Assembly: GCA_036785705.1 (NCBI GenBank)
Contig: JAWUZG010000056.1
Span: 11,146,501 to 11,210,500 of the forward strand
DNA: 64,000 nt
Origin: Acanthornis magna
Lineage: Eukaryota > Chordata > Aves > Passeriformes > Acanthizidae
Reading direction: 5' to 3'
Of the stretch, positions 10,601 to 24,624 are shown in pieces. Below the pieces are notes generated by a model that had not been told where the DNA came from, ran no database searches, and saw only the letters and a list, made by a program, of their open reading frames with translations. The translations under genes and the position numbers were made by a program. The stretch's first letter is position 1. Every line of letters starts with the position of its first letter.

Positions 10601-13524
10601 TGAAACCTTGAACTTACAATTACCCAGTAGAATTTTCTTTTCTGGGGACATGAAGAAGTTAAGTGAAATTTCAGACACTTTAATCCAGTATAATCAAAAC
10701 CAGTGACATTTTAATGAAGTCTCATACTTTAATAAGACCTCCCAGCTACATTCTTTGATCTGTGTTTCCATTGTAATTGAGTTAATATATTGCACCCAAT
10801 TCATCCAAAGGTCTTTGATAGTTTGGAAGAGTATGATATATGTATATTAAGCAACCCCATCCACTCAACTACTTGAAACTGGAACATTATGTGCCCTTTT
10901 TAATTTGTTTCGTCACGTATGGGTGACCACACTTGCCTAAATAAGCTATAGAGAAAATGATGAAATTTAAAACATGAACTATCATAGGAAGGTCTTAAAA
11001 GCATTTGTTAAGGAAATTACAACCTTGTTCTTTAAACTATCCCATATAATTTAAGAGAAAATTGTATTCTTCCTATAAAATGCAATAAAACACCTCGATT
11101 GTAATGTGTAAGTTATATTAATCTCTATTCAGTCCTGGAGGTATAGAAATGTAATTTCTGTGATGTTCTCTACAGCTATTTCTGTTGAATTTTACAGTGG
11201 TTTTTCCTTTAGGGAAAATGACATTGAGTATTAGAGAAACCCTTCTAAAGGTGAAATGTGTGTGGCAGATGTCTCTTACCTAAGAAATGTAACTGTGATC
11301 AGACAAGTGTTCCTGTGTAGGCAGAACTATGGACTGGGAGCCAAACACCTGACAGACAGCTTTTAACTTCGGCTCTATCATTTCAAGCTTCTTCAAAGTT
11401 TGTATAAATTTAACCACATATGAACAACCAAAATTTGAACAGTGAAACTTGAAAATAAAGCCTAAGAGAGGAATAGCTGGTGCAGGCACATTAACACATA
11501 ACCTGTTTTCTTTACAGTGTTTACTAAGCAGATTTTATTTTATTTCCTGACATTAACCTCACTCTCTGGTGGAAGCACTATCAACAGTAGACATCATTAA
11601 GCTGATAGAGGTTGTTGGTGGTTACCTCAGGCAGAACTGACCACAAAGCATCTGGGAATACAGTTTTCACACTGCATACCTAATTATATCCCTGAAACCA
11701 TTCCGTGAAGAAAACGGGTAAAAATCAAAAATGCTATAAACTATACTGGTCTACTCACGTAAACCCAAGACATGAGCAAAAAGGTATATCCCAGAAATAG
11801 CACTGAATCAGCAACTGAGATCAGAACTACACAAGTCAAGCCTTTTGCCCCCAAATGCTCATTTTGAACTAAAAGGTTTTTCTTCTGAAGGGATGGGTTG
11901 CTGGTACATTTTAATTGGGATATAATGATTTAAAGCATGACATGAGTGAGACCTGTTGGATTGGAGACACAGACATGGAGTTCCACATCAGTAGAGAGTC
12001 CTGAATATCTTTATCTCTTTTGACCTTCAGAAATAAGAGACTAAATTCTGCAGAAACCAACATGCACATCACTAGTAGCTCCAATAAGGTGAAGGCTTTT
12101 TCTTCAACAATTTTGCCACAGTGTGACATCACTCTACTCACTAGTGCTATAATACTAGTTGGAGTAAAAGATTAGTCAGTTAAGTAAAAATGAGCAGTAA
12201 AACCAGAGCTGGTCTTTTGCAGGGAAAAGGGCCTTTTTCTCTCCCTGCTCAATGTGGGACCAAACTGCAGTTTTCCCACATTCCTGCTGCCCCATCTGCT
12301 CTATTGCAAAGTCTATGAGTATAGTAGAATAGAAAGATTCGAGTAATGCAACATCCACGTTACACATCTTGAAAAAATATTTCATTTCTTGGTTCATGAT
12401 TTCTAGTTTTACAATATTTCTGGAACTGACCTATGTGTAACCAATAAAAGATTGATGTGTTCTGACATACAATAAAACCAGTGGTAGGACCAGGACACAT
12501 TTACATTTATGACAATGCAGTTTGAAGAGCATACTTTAAGAACGTGGTATGTTAGAAAAATCCTGCTGCTAACTTAAGGGATGGCTTTCTTGTTTGAAAT
12601 GAGAATTTATGAAGAGTATTTAGGTAAGTTTTACAAACAACATTCTATCCTCCTTACAGAGTTTTCTTTACTTCATCAGAGAGATTTACTGAGTATTATA
12701 AGCTGCAAAGAGACTAAAATGGCAGAAAATCTCTCAGTTAATTGCAGCAAAACCATCTGAGTCCCATGAGACATGGAAGGCAACCTCTGTCCTAAGGAAA
12801 ATAAGAAGTTCTGAGGAATGTGGAGCATGCTGTGCTCTTTCAGTTGAGCTCAGGGCAGCTAGAAAAAACAAATACGTGAAGGAAGTCACTGTCTGATATT
12901 TGCCCTCTGTTCTAATGCTAATTCTATTCTAATTCTTCTCTGCTTTCTTTAGCCCCTCTTTCTCCAGCTACACAAGATAATGATTTCCAAGAACCATAAA
13001 AGAGAACAGAAACACATGCACTTAATTGTGTTATAAATTGAATTATGATTTATGACAGTTTTTACATTTCACAAGTAAGATATTATGCAAATTTTCAGCA
13101 GACCCTTTTATTTAAAGAGCTTGCACAAAGTATGTGTGGTAGCTTGCTACTTGATTTTATTTCTGAAACAAACTGAACACATGTACCTGTGTCTCAAAGA
13201 CCAGGCAGTACATGCTTAATTATGTTCAAAAATCTAATCCTTGAATTATGGAATGCAACATAATTCATTTCTGCATTAGCTAAAGTGTGCTTTAAAAGTG
13301 ATGGAGCATCCCTTACCATATGCTTTATGGTTCTTGCATTTGCATTAACAAGAAGGAACAACCATCCTGAGTAGCTGGATATATAGCCATAGATAATTTT
13401 TCTTTCTTATCTATTCTTCCAGATCACCTTGAATATAATAAAATTCTTTTCCCATATCTGCTAACGTACAAAAATAAGATTCTATTAGGATGTACTTATA
13501 TTAAAAAGAGTTGCCAACATATAA
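7647..13524. other. Intergenic, upstream of ARNT2; no gene seen
   Basis: The first 200 bases still have moderate GC. After that the sequence is AT-rich and unique-looking, and every ORF is under 100 codons. The stretch at 8380-8640 combines AT-rich blocks with GATA-type (CTTATCT) motifs and looks more like conserved regulatory DNA than repeat, which is only an impression. No transposon or RNA gene was recognised. Confidence 0.55.
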
Positions 13525-13705
13525 CTAATCAGACTGAAGATCCATCTGGCTGAGCATTTTGTTTCTGACAATGTCCACTAGCTCTGCAACAATTAAGGAA
13601 AGAAGGTAGAGACAAGGCAAACACTGAGCTATACTTCCCTCTGCTGTACTCTTGCAGCTTCCAGCAAACTGCAACTGCAAGAATTCATGCAGTAGGAGGC
13701 TTCAT
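13525..13705 (-). mobile_element. Old CR1 LINE fragment
   Basis: The plus strand reads GATCCATCTGGCTGAGCATT, then a TTTCTGACAATGTCCA block and a CTCTGCTGTACTCTTGCAGC block. These match, in the same order, the 3' region of old sauropsid CR1 copies, which read 'gatccatctagcccagtat ... tctctgacagtggcca ...' in reverse complement. The copy is heavily diverged and has no 3' octamer end, so it is an ancient fragment. Orientation is minus. The match is from memory of the family consensus, not an alignment. Confidence 0.6.
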
Positions 13706-15410
13706 TTGCAAAATAAATCCACTCTTAGCGTTAGCCCTGTGCTCTGAATTTGTTGTAAAATGTCACATCGATTAATTTCTGTCCATCCAGGCTGGATTAT
13801 ATATTGATCCCCCTCAAACAGGAGGCTGAGTGTCAGGATTTTAAACAGGGAAGTGCTAGAGTTGGCACACAAATTCCTGCCTGGTAGCTGCATCTTATGG
13901 GGTTGGAAGCAATGGCACAGTGCAAATAACACTGCAAGGCAACTGAGATGAGTGCTTATAAAGAAAAGACTATGGAACAGCAATGCCTGAGGTGTGTGCT
14001 TTGAACTGGACAAAATAATGAGGAAATTTGTTGCTAAATATCCTGGGTATCCAGAGGTTGAAATGCATTTTAATATGTTCATCTCATCTGAATTCACAAT
14101 GTCTTAGCATTCGCATCCACAGAGTTTTGTTGAGGATAAGGGTCCCAGAAAATAGTAGGCAAATGAATTTTGAGTGGAAGCTGGAAAATCAGCATCTTCT
14201 TTTCCCACTCATGCTGGTCTAAGAAAACAAGAATAAAAAGTAGTTAGCTGTTTCACAATTATCACCATATTGCAAAATGGAATGTGATGAGGGCTGGGAT
14301 GTTATGTTGGGCTTCTCCTGTTTGGCTCATGGGACAATTCACACTTCTTGAAGAGCCACTTACTGCCTCTCCAGAGCAACGATTTTCCCTGAGTGCACAT
14401 GGATTTCACTTCAGGGCTGCATGCTCTCAGCTGAGTTGGAAAGGACATACCTTTAAAGCTTTTTTGGTAGGGGGTAAAAGCTTTGTTGGCAGGACGCTGT
14501 TTTTTTCACACTGCCTCTTTCATGATGTATTTTATTCTGCCCATTAGTGTGAGGCAGAAAGACAAAGCCAGAAAGACCAGAAGAATAGCAGGCTGGGGAC
14601 TGATTCTTCAGAGCCTGAGCTATCCTTTTGTAATGTGATGTTTACAGGTTTTGTCAGGGATTTCCCATTCTAAGCACGTCGTGCTTCACCTCAAAGTTAC
14701 CATCTATCAATTAGAGTATTGAACGGTGATGGAAGGCAAAATCAGAGAACAGGATTTTCCAGAAATGCCCTTGGTGCACTGGAGCTACAGAGGACCACAG
14801 AGATTATGCTAATTCCCAAGCCCCAGGAGGGAGGATGTGAAGGCTCTGCAGCTCTGTCTGGACAGGGCTCCACATTTTCCCTCACGTTAAAATTACATGG
14901 GCAGAGGCCGTGGCAGTGACTGCGCTTGATGGAGACAGAGCAGAGCACTGGGCAACTGCAGGCAGGAACTGTGTGAAATGTGGTTCAGTCAGGGCATGAG
15001 CAATAATATGGGATCACAGGAAAGTACTTCCCCCAGTGCTTCTTGAAATGGTGCTGGACACAGCTGGTCTGTGCCTAAATTTGCCTTTAATCATACTCAG
15101 CATCAGTCTAATGTTTCCTTCTGCTGCTCCTATTGCCTGAAACAGATTATTTCCACAGAGAGCAGTAAGACTTCCCAGTCATTATCTGACTGCCCAAAAG
15201 CTGCTGAATATTACAGAGGCACATGGGTAGAGTCACCTCTGGAACAGTCAAGGTCTGGGAATGAGAAACATGTACAAAGTTCAGACATTTTCCAAAGCTA
15301 AAACCTGGATTGGGTAAATTCTGCATCCCCTATTTATCCTCAGCCACCTTACTGAATTTACAATCTTCAAAAGGCCTGAGCAAATCAGGTCTTTGAGAAT
15401 CTCCTCCTGA

Positions 15411-15450
15411 AATTAAATGAGTAATTAAAATTTAATTAGTAATTAAAAAT
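15411..15450. promoter_or_regulatory. Cluster of homeodomain-type TAATTA motifs
   Basis: Three TAATTA cores occur within 24 bases (15422-15427, 15433-15438, 15440-15445), with a further AATTA core at 15412. The first two are arranged as a palindrome: 8-base arms TAATTAAA and TTTAATTA around a single A (15422-15438). Paired-class and other homeodomain dimers bind palindromic TAAT sites. Binding is inferred only, and AT-rich DNA gives such motifs by chance. Confidence 0.3.
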
Positions 15451-18315
15451 AGGATGGAATATTCTGTGTCTCATTCCCAATCAACACATTCTTCAGTGTG
15501 GATTTGGGATATTTGCCGTACCTCTCACAGCCTTACCCCTGAGCACAGGTGATTGAATAGTAGGAATGTGCCCGGAAGAACAGAATCTGCAAAATGCCTC
15601 TTTTCTTGCAGTATTTTCCATGGAAAAAATATTGACACAATATTTTCATACGACCATGACTAATATCAAGTGCTGTTCTCAGACATTTTTCAAATACTTT
15701 AAAGAAAGAAATGAACTTCTATTACTACCATATGGAATCAGATTAGCCCTGCTGTTAAGGTATTCACAAAGAAGGCAAATCCTTCTATCTTCTCCTGCCC
15801 AAAGCAAAAGCAAAATAGAAATAAGCTGTGTGATTACCAGTCTGTGGGTGATGGAATTCAAGGTCATGTCGTATTACTAATCATCTAAGCATCACTTGGA
15901 ACACAAAGCTGCACATGCAAAGCCAGCTCTGCTGAGTTGTGCTGCAACATCATGGAGGTAACAGGGAAGAAAAATAATTTCTTAAAATACCAGTGATTTT
16001 TCTGGCACTCACACTATTCGTACCCCACATTTTTTATCTCCAAATTAACTTTAAATTTTCTGTTTTTCCCTATTGTATCTTCAGAAATAAAACTCTGCCA
16101 CGGTCAAATGAAGGTTTAAGTACCCACAATTAAAAGGCGTGATCCAGTGTTTTTAAATTCTTAAGTGTGATGCTGTGGGTCATGTCACAGAATTTAAACA
16201 GAGGAGAAGAATTCATCAGTTACTGCTCATTTATTGCTGTCTTCACTGCCAGGCAGCAGAAATAATACTTACAAAATTCATGTCTTTCCCTCACCAGGGG
16301 ATCACATGGGGTTGGAGCTTCACTCTCAAATTGCCTGACATCCATTGCATAGCTCATCAGCATCATCGTTTTTGTCCAGAGGAGCACAGGAACATGTTCT
16401 CTACCCCCCTGGGCTTTCTGCTAATGCTTGGGGCTGGTACAGTCTGAGATTAATGAACTCTGAGCTTCTGTTCTGCCAGGATTGGGATGTTAGACATGCT
16501 CCTCTTGCTAGTGAGGTGTGACCATTTCTAGGAATAGTTTTAAGGGACTCCTTTGGCATCCAATCCTGCACAGAGTTGCCCTGAGTTCATCACTTTTCAG
16601 GCATACATGCCCACATGAAGAGTAAGAATTTGAGTGCCAATTAACAGCTAATATCAAGTACTTGGCGTGATGCCACAGACATCCTACAGTGTTAGAGTTC
16701 TAGTGTTTTCCAGAATTAATTTCCCTTTAAAAAATGTATCCCTAGTCCTTCTTGATTACAAGTGTTAGCTTCTGTATTCATTAAATTGCCCGAATGAGCC
16801 CCAAGATAGAGGTTGATGGCATTTCTTCAATGCAAGAGCTTTTTCCAGAATCTGCAGTTTCATCTAAGTGTTCCTTTGGAACATGCTGCCTGTTTTCTTT
16901 CCTCCCAAAAAAAAAAGTTTTTGCAAATAGGTGGAAGCATTTTTTTACTTACAATTTCTTTTTCAGTCATATCAAAATCATCAATTTCAAAATTTAGGAT
17001 CAAATACTTATGTCCTGTTAAATGAAGCAAGTCATCACAGCTTTCTGGACTTGAATGCATTGTTGCCACACCAGCCCCTCGCCTAAAAGTTTGGGGTTTT
17101 GAACTGATAATGAAGAGATTCCTAGAGATGTACAATTCCCTAAGGAACTGCAATTTTATTTTATGATCAGCTTTTTGAAAATAATATTTTGACTACCTGT
17201 CCAAATGCCTGTGTTTGGAACTGATAATGTTATTGAACTGTTGACAGTATTGACAATTTTAATTAGTGCCATTAGGTTTCAGAGTAAATAATTAAATTGC
17301 TGTTACTTTCAACAGGTCTACCTGCCTGCTCTGCTTATCCAATGGTTCCAAGTGCCTCCAAACTCTGTCTAATTGCAGAAAAACAACAAACATACCTGAA
17401 ACAACAGCCAAAGGGTCTACAGAAATTATCTATATAAAAACCTTCATGATAGTGAAATGCTGAGATTGCGGCTATAGCAGTAAAATATTAAAAAAGTAAA
17501 ATGAAAGTAAATACAAGTTCAGTATGCATATTACATCATTCATCTGCATTGTGAGATTCTCAGTTTTAAATATATATTAAGCTACTGCACGATTTTCTTT
17601 TTACCAGATTGTGAAAGAACATCTAAATTCTTCCGCAAAATTTATGTTTCATTCTGCTGCAGAGCACAAAGTGCTCTAATGCACAGCACACAAATTGTCA
17701 TGTTCTTGTCTGGGGAACAGTCTTGAACTCATTAGTCAGTTTGCCAGCATAAGGAACATAACACAGAACCTGTGAGTTGCATATGGTAACAACTTAGAGT
17801 CTTATGACCAATCTGGTTTTTATAACAGTTTGTGAATACTTCTGAAATAAATTAGACCTATTAATCTATCTGATTTTGGATGGGTTTTTTATCTCACGTC
17901 AAATGTTTCTTTGCAGATTTGGATGTCTTCCACTTTAAACGTATGTGCTGTGATTAGAATACCAGAGTGATAGCGATCATTAAAATAACATTTATCATCT
18001 TAAACTGTTACTGTTGGGTTTGGTACATATCTGTCCATTTTAATGTGTTCTCCTTAAAGAGAAATAAATTCCTTCATTTTCCTGGGCTAGTCCAATGTGG
18101 TTTTGAGAAAGTCTTGCTGTAAGGCTGCCTATGCTGTCCGCTTGGTTCTCTAATGCCTATTATTCTTGTGCTTTGCTTTGGCAATGTCCATCTCCAGGAA
18201 GCAAGTTTTGCCTCTGGAAGAAGACTGACACGTGGCAAACTGCAGGGAAATGTGCACCTTGTCAGAAAGGCCGAGTTCCACAAGAAAAATTATTTGTTTA
18301 AAAGTGTGCAGCACA

Positions 18316-18339
18316 GCTTTAATTTGCTCTAATTAAAGC
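18316..18339. repeat. Perfect inverted repeat, 9-bp arms
   Basis: The arms GCTTTAATT (18316-18324) and AATTAAAGC (18331-18339) are exact reverse complements separated by the six bases TGCTCT. Each arm contains a TTAATT homeobox-type core. It could be a dimeric transcription factor site or a small cruciform. Confidence 0.85.
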
Positions 18340-21300
18340 ATAAATGTCATTGTTCTCAGGTTCTTTAAATTAGGTTTATTAAGGTCTATGTCACATTTTG
18401 GAATGCAATTAATGTGTGCCTAAGCTTTCCATTCCGTTTAATGTCACAGGGGATGTATTTGATATGATGTTATTTAATATTTTAACAGAGGCTAAAGAAA
18501 CTGAGATTAGGCAAGTTTGTTATAAATTAAAAGCTAAATAGAACTCAGTGAATCAATCTTTTTTCTGGCAAGAGTAATTTCTGCTGCATGTTATATTCCT
18601 TCTATATATAACTTACATTTCAGAAACCTATCCCTGACATCAAAGATTTATACACAGTTCACCCAGTTTATGGGCAAGATAATTTTTGTTGGTAATTACA
18701 TGAACACTAGCGTTCACACAAGGGTCATGGGAGGTTATTTAAATTACACAAATGTCATCCTGATGTAAATGAATTCCCAGATACTGCTTTCATTGTGCAG
18801 GTTGGACTGTTTGTTAGTTCATCAGCTGAGCACAAGGTATGACTCTGAATACAAGGTGTAAATGCTTAAGAAGAAGAATTGGGTCCCAGAAAATTGCTTA
18901 GATTGCTTATTTTAAAGGGCCAACAAAAAAGACTTCATAGGTCAGATTTTAGGCAGGTTAATGCAAGCACTTTCAGGATCCCCTGTCCTGAAATGCTTTC
19001 ATTAAAAAGAAAAGGTAAGGATGAAATGCCAAATTGTACCGTGACAGGCTGGGGATGGCCCTCCCAAAATTCACACTCACCTGTGGCAGCAGCAGGGTGG
19101 AAATGGAGCTCATGGGAGCACTAGGCAGACTCCAAGTCCTTCACTGATGTGAGCAAGCAGTTCTGCAGGATCAGTTCCTTTGGACCTCCAGGAGTTCTGA
19201 GAAAAACAAATTACCCAAAGATAATATTACATCAGTTTTTGTACGCTTGGTACAAAGGGTGAATACAAGACAAATAAAATTCCTAAGATGCAAAGGTAAA
19301 TACAGTCCCAGGGCAAAGATTTCTGACTGATCACTAATTCATATTTGTAGTGAAAAAGAGTCTTGGATCCACAAAAGCAAATTCTGACATTGGTTATATC
19401 ACTTCTCATACGTTTCTTAGAGACAAATATCAGTCTGTTAGTAAGAGCTTGCTGAACCAGTGATCCCTAAATATGAGGAATGCAGAGACAGTGCTATTGT
19501 TGTATCACTGTCTTATCTGGAAAAAGAAAGTAATAATGTCTACCCAGACATGAATTTGGCTTTGACACAGAACCGCACAAAGTCAAAAAATATTTTTTTT
19601 CTGTCCAGGGGAATTACATTTGACCAGCATTTCCAGAAATGCCTTCTAAAAATCCCCTAATAAACTCAGTGCATTATGAAGTAATGTTGGATAGCAGACA
19701 CAGAACAGCAAGAGGCAATAATGTATGATGTTGGATTTATTTACTTATCACACAAGATTTCTGGAATATGTGCTAGGAGAAGAAAAGGCAAGGACAGATA
19801 CAGGGACACTGTGTTTCTATCCTGTGGATCATGTTAGAACAATTTGGGGATAAAACAGGGAGCCAGATTGTCAAAATAGTGTAAGTGGATGAAAGCAATT
19901 GCTTTCTGAGTGTTCTCTGAGAATTACTGTCAGGAGACAGAGCAAATTCAATTTTACCTTGATATTCAGTGAGTGTGAGTAGTATTAGGTAACTGTGTGA
20001 AATGATATTTTAGAATTTCATTGGAGCAGTCTTCCACAGGACAGTCTTCCCTCTCTCCTGCAGTAAAATTAGAGATCAAAATGAAGACATTTTTGCTTCA
20101 TACATATCAAGGTGCAATTTTCAGTGAGGTAAAGAAAGCAAAAAGTCGACCCTCCTCATCATGTACTGTCTCCTGGACAATATATTTTTCCTCTTGTCAA
20201 AATCTACAACAAAATCTGCAACAGCAAGCTGTTTTGAAGTTCTTGATAACTCATCCTACCTATTTAAGTATATTACCATTAATTTATTTGTTCAGATAAT
20301 TATTTAAGGCTTATCTCTGTCTTCCATGTTCTATGTCACTTTTCAACAAGGCACAGATTTTAAAAAATTGTATATTTCACCATTATGCATAACTTTCTGT
20401 CCTTTATCCAGCTATAAATGACACCAGTGTCAATGGGAAGACTCCTAATGATAATCAGTCAGAGATGCTGAGCATTTTTTATGATTAAGAATGTTCCATT
20501 ATTTGTAATTTTTATTCATTATTTGTAATCCCTTTTTTCCCAAAGAAGAAGGTGGTGAGTTTGAGCAATTAATTACATTTGAAAATGAAACACAATGCTT
20601 GGTCCCGTTATGCTGAATAAAAGTAGGAAAAAAAGCAAGAGAATTCATGAGAAAGGGTCAAGAGCTGGAGCCAAAGCAAAATTGCAGCAGAAATCCTAAA
20701 AATCACTATTGATAGAACACAATGGACTGGACTGTGCTGCTCCCAGTCCCCACACCCTGAGCTGACATCCCCTGGGGCTGCAGAGGACATTGCCATGGTG
20801 TTTGCAGCCCCTGCACTAATGTCTGTCTCCGTGGGGAAAGGTCCCTGAGCCCCATGGCTGCTCCAGGGCGTTTGAGTATTCAAGCCCCAAAGGCACAGGT
20901 GACTGCCAGCCCTCCCCACTCCCTGGACACTCGGGCAGGTGGCAGAGAAGGCTCTCCCCGAGTTCTGTGCACAGCCAGGACCCTTAACACCATCTCTTTT
21001 TTCAGTCACGCTTCAAGGCTCATTTTTTCCAAGTCCACGTTTCTTCCAGTGAGGATCCCGTTGAGTATCAAATCAAAGCTGCAAATCTGTGATGGTTTAA
21101 GACCTGGCCTTCCCGTGGGTTTCAGGAAGCTGTCAGTGCCTCCATTGTGATGGCAGTTTCTTGGGAGCAGTTTTGAGCCTTTGTTTTCCCTGCCTTGGGC
21201 TGAGAATGTGGTTGGCCCTTAGCCAAGATGCAGAGCCTTGCTCAGGTGGATGTTAATTTTGAGGAGGCAGATGAACAAGGATAGTGCATCGCTCTGAAAA

Positions 21301-22368
21301 CTCAGTGGCTCAGGATTTCTGATAGACTTTATAATCCCCTGCTGCACGAGCTGCATCGTTTTATCTTCAGTGGAAACATCAGGCTTGTTCTCCACAGAGA
21401 TAGAAAAACCCAAGCTCCTGCACTGCTCGATATTCCACGCTGACATTAATCCGTGGGTGGACCTAGAAATGGCACAAAGTGGGGCAGATGTTTGGCTCTA
21501 ACACAACATCCATTTCATTGAGGAGAGAGGGAATGGACTCAGCTACACCATGAGGGCCTGTAAGCACCTGCACAGCAAACTGGGTTATTAGTACTGGTAG
21601 AATTTTAAGCACCCATAAAAATACAATATTTATTCCAATGTTCAGCAAATATTCAATATAAAGTGCTGATCATTTGATGCAGTTCAGCAGCATATTTACA
21701 GTTTTGTTTCCCAACAGCAAAATGTGGAAGTTGCTGTCTGGTAGTCCCTGTCCTGCCGTGGGCTATGGCTGTTTACTGCAGAGGAATTTCCTCTCAGAAA
21801 ACGTAATATTTTCCTGAAGATCTGAACAAGAAATTCCAAATTCAAAAGCCATAACTCAATTCTTATGTGAATACCACTCGGATGAGCTGTTATTATTGTT
21901 TTATAGCAAATATTTTTGTAGCATGTAGTGGCCAGCTCGTTGAAACATGAAGATAATGACAATCCATGGAGCCTGAAGCTTGGCTGACAAGCCATAGCAG
22001 ATAGACACCACAAATCTGTGGGATGGGGTGGGAGGCAGGCACGATGAGATTTCAAAAAAATCCCAAACAACCCCCAGCCAGGGAAACAGCTTCCAAAATA
22101 TTTATTAAGGTTTTCAAGGCTTCAAAGATAAAAGAGTCATTCCAAACATAAACTCTCATCCCACACAGACAGTGCTTGTACTTACATGCTGTTGTCTCAA
22201 CAAGCTTTTGTTTTCAGTAGAAAACCTTATTGTTTCTGAATATAATTGGCAGGATATGAATTTGGAGATGTGACACTGACTGCAGGGAAGTGCTGCATGT
22301 GGATGATCACATGTTACCAAAGGGCTGAGCATGGCTCCTCTTGGACTGTATGGCTTAGGAGCAGTGTT

Positions 22369-22411
22369 AGAGGAAGGAAAGAAGGAAAAAGAAGAAAAAG
22401 AGAGGGGAAAA
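22369..22411 (+). repeat. 43-base uninterrupted purine tract
   Basis: Only A and G occur from 22369 to 22411, made up mainly of GGAA and GAAAA groups. Such tracts can adopt triplex structure and evolve by slippage. There is no gene context. Confidence 0.9.
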
Positions 22412-24624
22412 CAAAGTATGTCACAGTCATGTTCAAGCAAAATGTATTTTTCTGAGATGTTCAACTTAAAGGTGCTTACTTCCTAGATGGTTTCAATGAA
22501 ATATATTATTTTACTTAGAATTTAAGCGTATCTTGAAGACTTTTGTTTTTCCAGTAATGGCTGGAAACACCAGCTATTACTGCAGCTCAGCCAACACCTG
22601 GTGGTTGATGAGCATTACCTGATGAACAAAGATATTAGCACTCTACAGATCCTTTTCCGTAGAGTTGACAAGAAATTTCTCCACTGTGTAGAACAGTCTC
22701 ACTAATTCAAGGAAATATTAGCACAAAATGGGTGAATTCCAAGCTACAAGGGAATTTCAGCTCCAAAATCCAGTTTTAGTTTGCCTTCTTCCACTGAAAA
22801 CCAAACTCCATCAAACCCCTGGTTATCAGTGCAAATCCCTGTGGTAATCAGGTATTTTTAGTTACTGTATGCCCAGGTGCACTAGGACTTACTTCCACCT
22901 GCTGCTAAGATAAGTTCTGTGCAGGAGTGAGGTTTCAGCCCCCATTTTCCCAGTCTGTTCAGTTATCTCCATCTTTGTGCTTGGCTGCTTTACTTTCCTT
23001 TTTCAGACTCTTCCTCTCATCCCCAGGCAGCTGCTCACAGCTCACTCCTCCCTTTCTTGTTCCAACACAGTCCTTTTAAGATTCATACTCCTTTTGATCT
23101 CCAGGCTCTCAGACTTGGCAAGCCAGCTGTGTAACTGCCCGGGGCCTGGAAAACAGCATTTTCCCAACTGACTATTGAGTTATTGTTATTTTAACTCCCT
23201 TGAAATTGTTTACCCCAGGTATCATGTCTCGATCACTGTTTTGTTGCCCACTGGTTTCCATCTTCCCCCAGACTAAACAGCTTTCTTGGATTTAACTCTA
23301 TAAATAATCTTCACGTGCACAGACTGAAACACATAAACTCTCCATGAAAGCAGTACACTTAATTCCCCTGGTTCTCCAAACCACAGGAGTTAGGATTAGC
23401 TATCTAGAATGTTATACTAACAATTCCCAGATTTATAGGTTAGGTCAGCGGTGGAAAAGGCTTCTGTGCTGCAGAGTCTCCAACTCCTGAATTTGATTTC
23501 CTTTGTAGGTTTTCTCAGCTATTCACATGAATAGGAAGGTGAGGGAGTAGGTGAGTTGCCACCTGAGGTATTGTATGAACAAGTATCTTCCTCCCAAAAA
23601 TTCCTAGCAACCAGAACTTTCATGCTTTGTACATTCACTTGCTAAAATTGTCCCTTTGTTTAATATTTTCTAGTTTTCCAGCACTTCTGTTTCCTTATCT
23701 TTCTTTTCTTCTCCCCTCCAACTCATATTTTCATACCACTTCTTTTTATAAACCATTTTATACCAAGAATGTTTTTGCAATATAGCCTGAGGGTTCTTAA
23801 TTTGTTTGTATTCCTTTTTAAAAGTGGTGGGAACTCCTAGGAGAAAATGGAAAATATTTTTCAAGACTTCCTAAAATATACTGTTTGTGGGTAGAGCTGA
23901 AAACAGAAAACACTGCATCTTACTTGTTTGCCTAATTCCCCACTTCTGCTAGTTACAATTAAGATAGCATACACTTAAAACCTAAGGAAATGAGCATAAA
24001 TGCTTGGAAGAATAAAAATAACTTAAAAATCTATTTCCAATTTTCTGGAAAAATTTCGCTTCAATCAGTGTGTATGTCATATTCATCAGCTGTCATGTAC
24101 CCCCAGCCAGGTTGTAGGGTGAACACCTCTGACATGAGGCTACAGAAAGTGGGAACAAAAGAGGTGACAAGGCTGCACCAGCTGTCATTGATTCCATCCT
24201 GTCCAGGCCCACACAACGCTGTATTAAAATTAAAATTTTGTGTTTTTGGAAACCTTGAATCTGCCTGTGTCCCCAGTCACTGCTGTGACACTGAGAGAAA
24301 GCCTTCCTAAAGTAGCCTGGCTCCATCTGGAGCCGACTTCTGCTGAGGCCGGGGCTCTCCTCATGCTTGGTGCAAGGGTAACACTTTTCTCCAAATTTAG
24401 CACTGAGGTGGAATTGCAGCAGCAAGAGTTTTGGGGTACTTTGTAAGAAATTTTTTGAGCCACTGCAAAAATCCCCCAGACAAAACATCCAACTGCTAGA
24501 TAAAATGAAGTATCGTGCTGCAGAATTAGGAAATGCTCCTTTGCAATGCAGGAAAACCACTCAGCTTTCGGTGTTTGTGAACAGCCACACATCAGAGTCA
24601 TGAGATTGTGGAGAGCACATTGTT

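Larger units (their letters stand above)
13706..24624. other. Intergenic, AT-rich; no gene seen
   Basis: No coding exon is recognised. ORFs reach 133 codons (20608-21009 minus) but have no splice-site or domain support. Local features listed separately are a homeodomain-type motif cluster (15411-15445), a long inverted repeat (18316-18339) and a purine tract (22369-22411). The blocks at about 17.5-18.0 kb and 18.3-18.56 kb are low in simple repeats and rich in homeobox-type cores, so they could be conserved non-coding elements. Confidence 0.55.
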
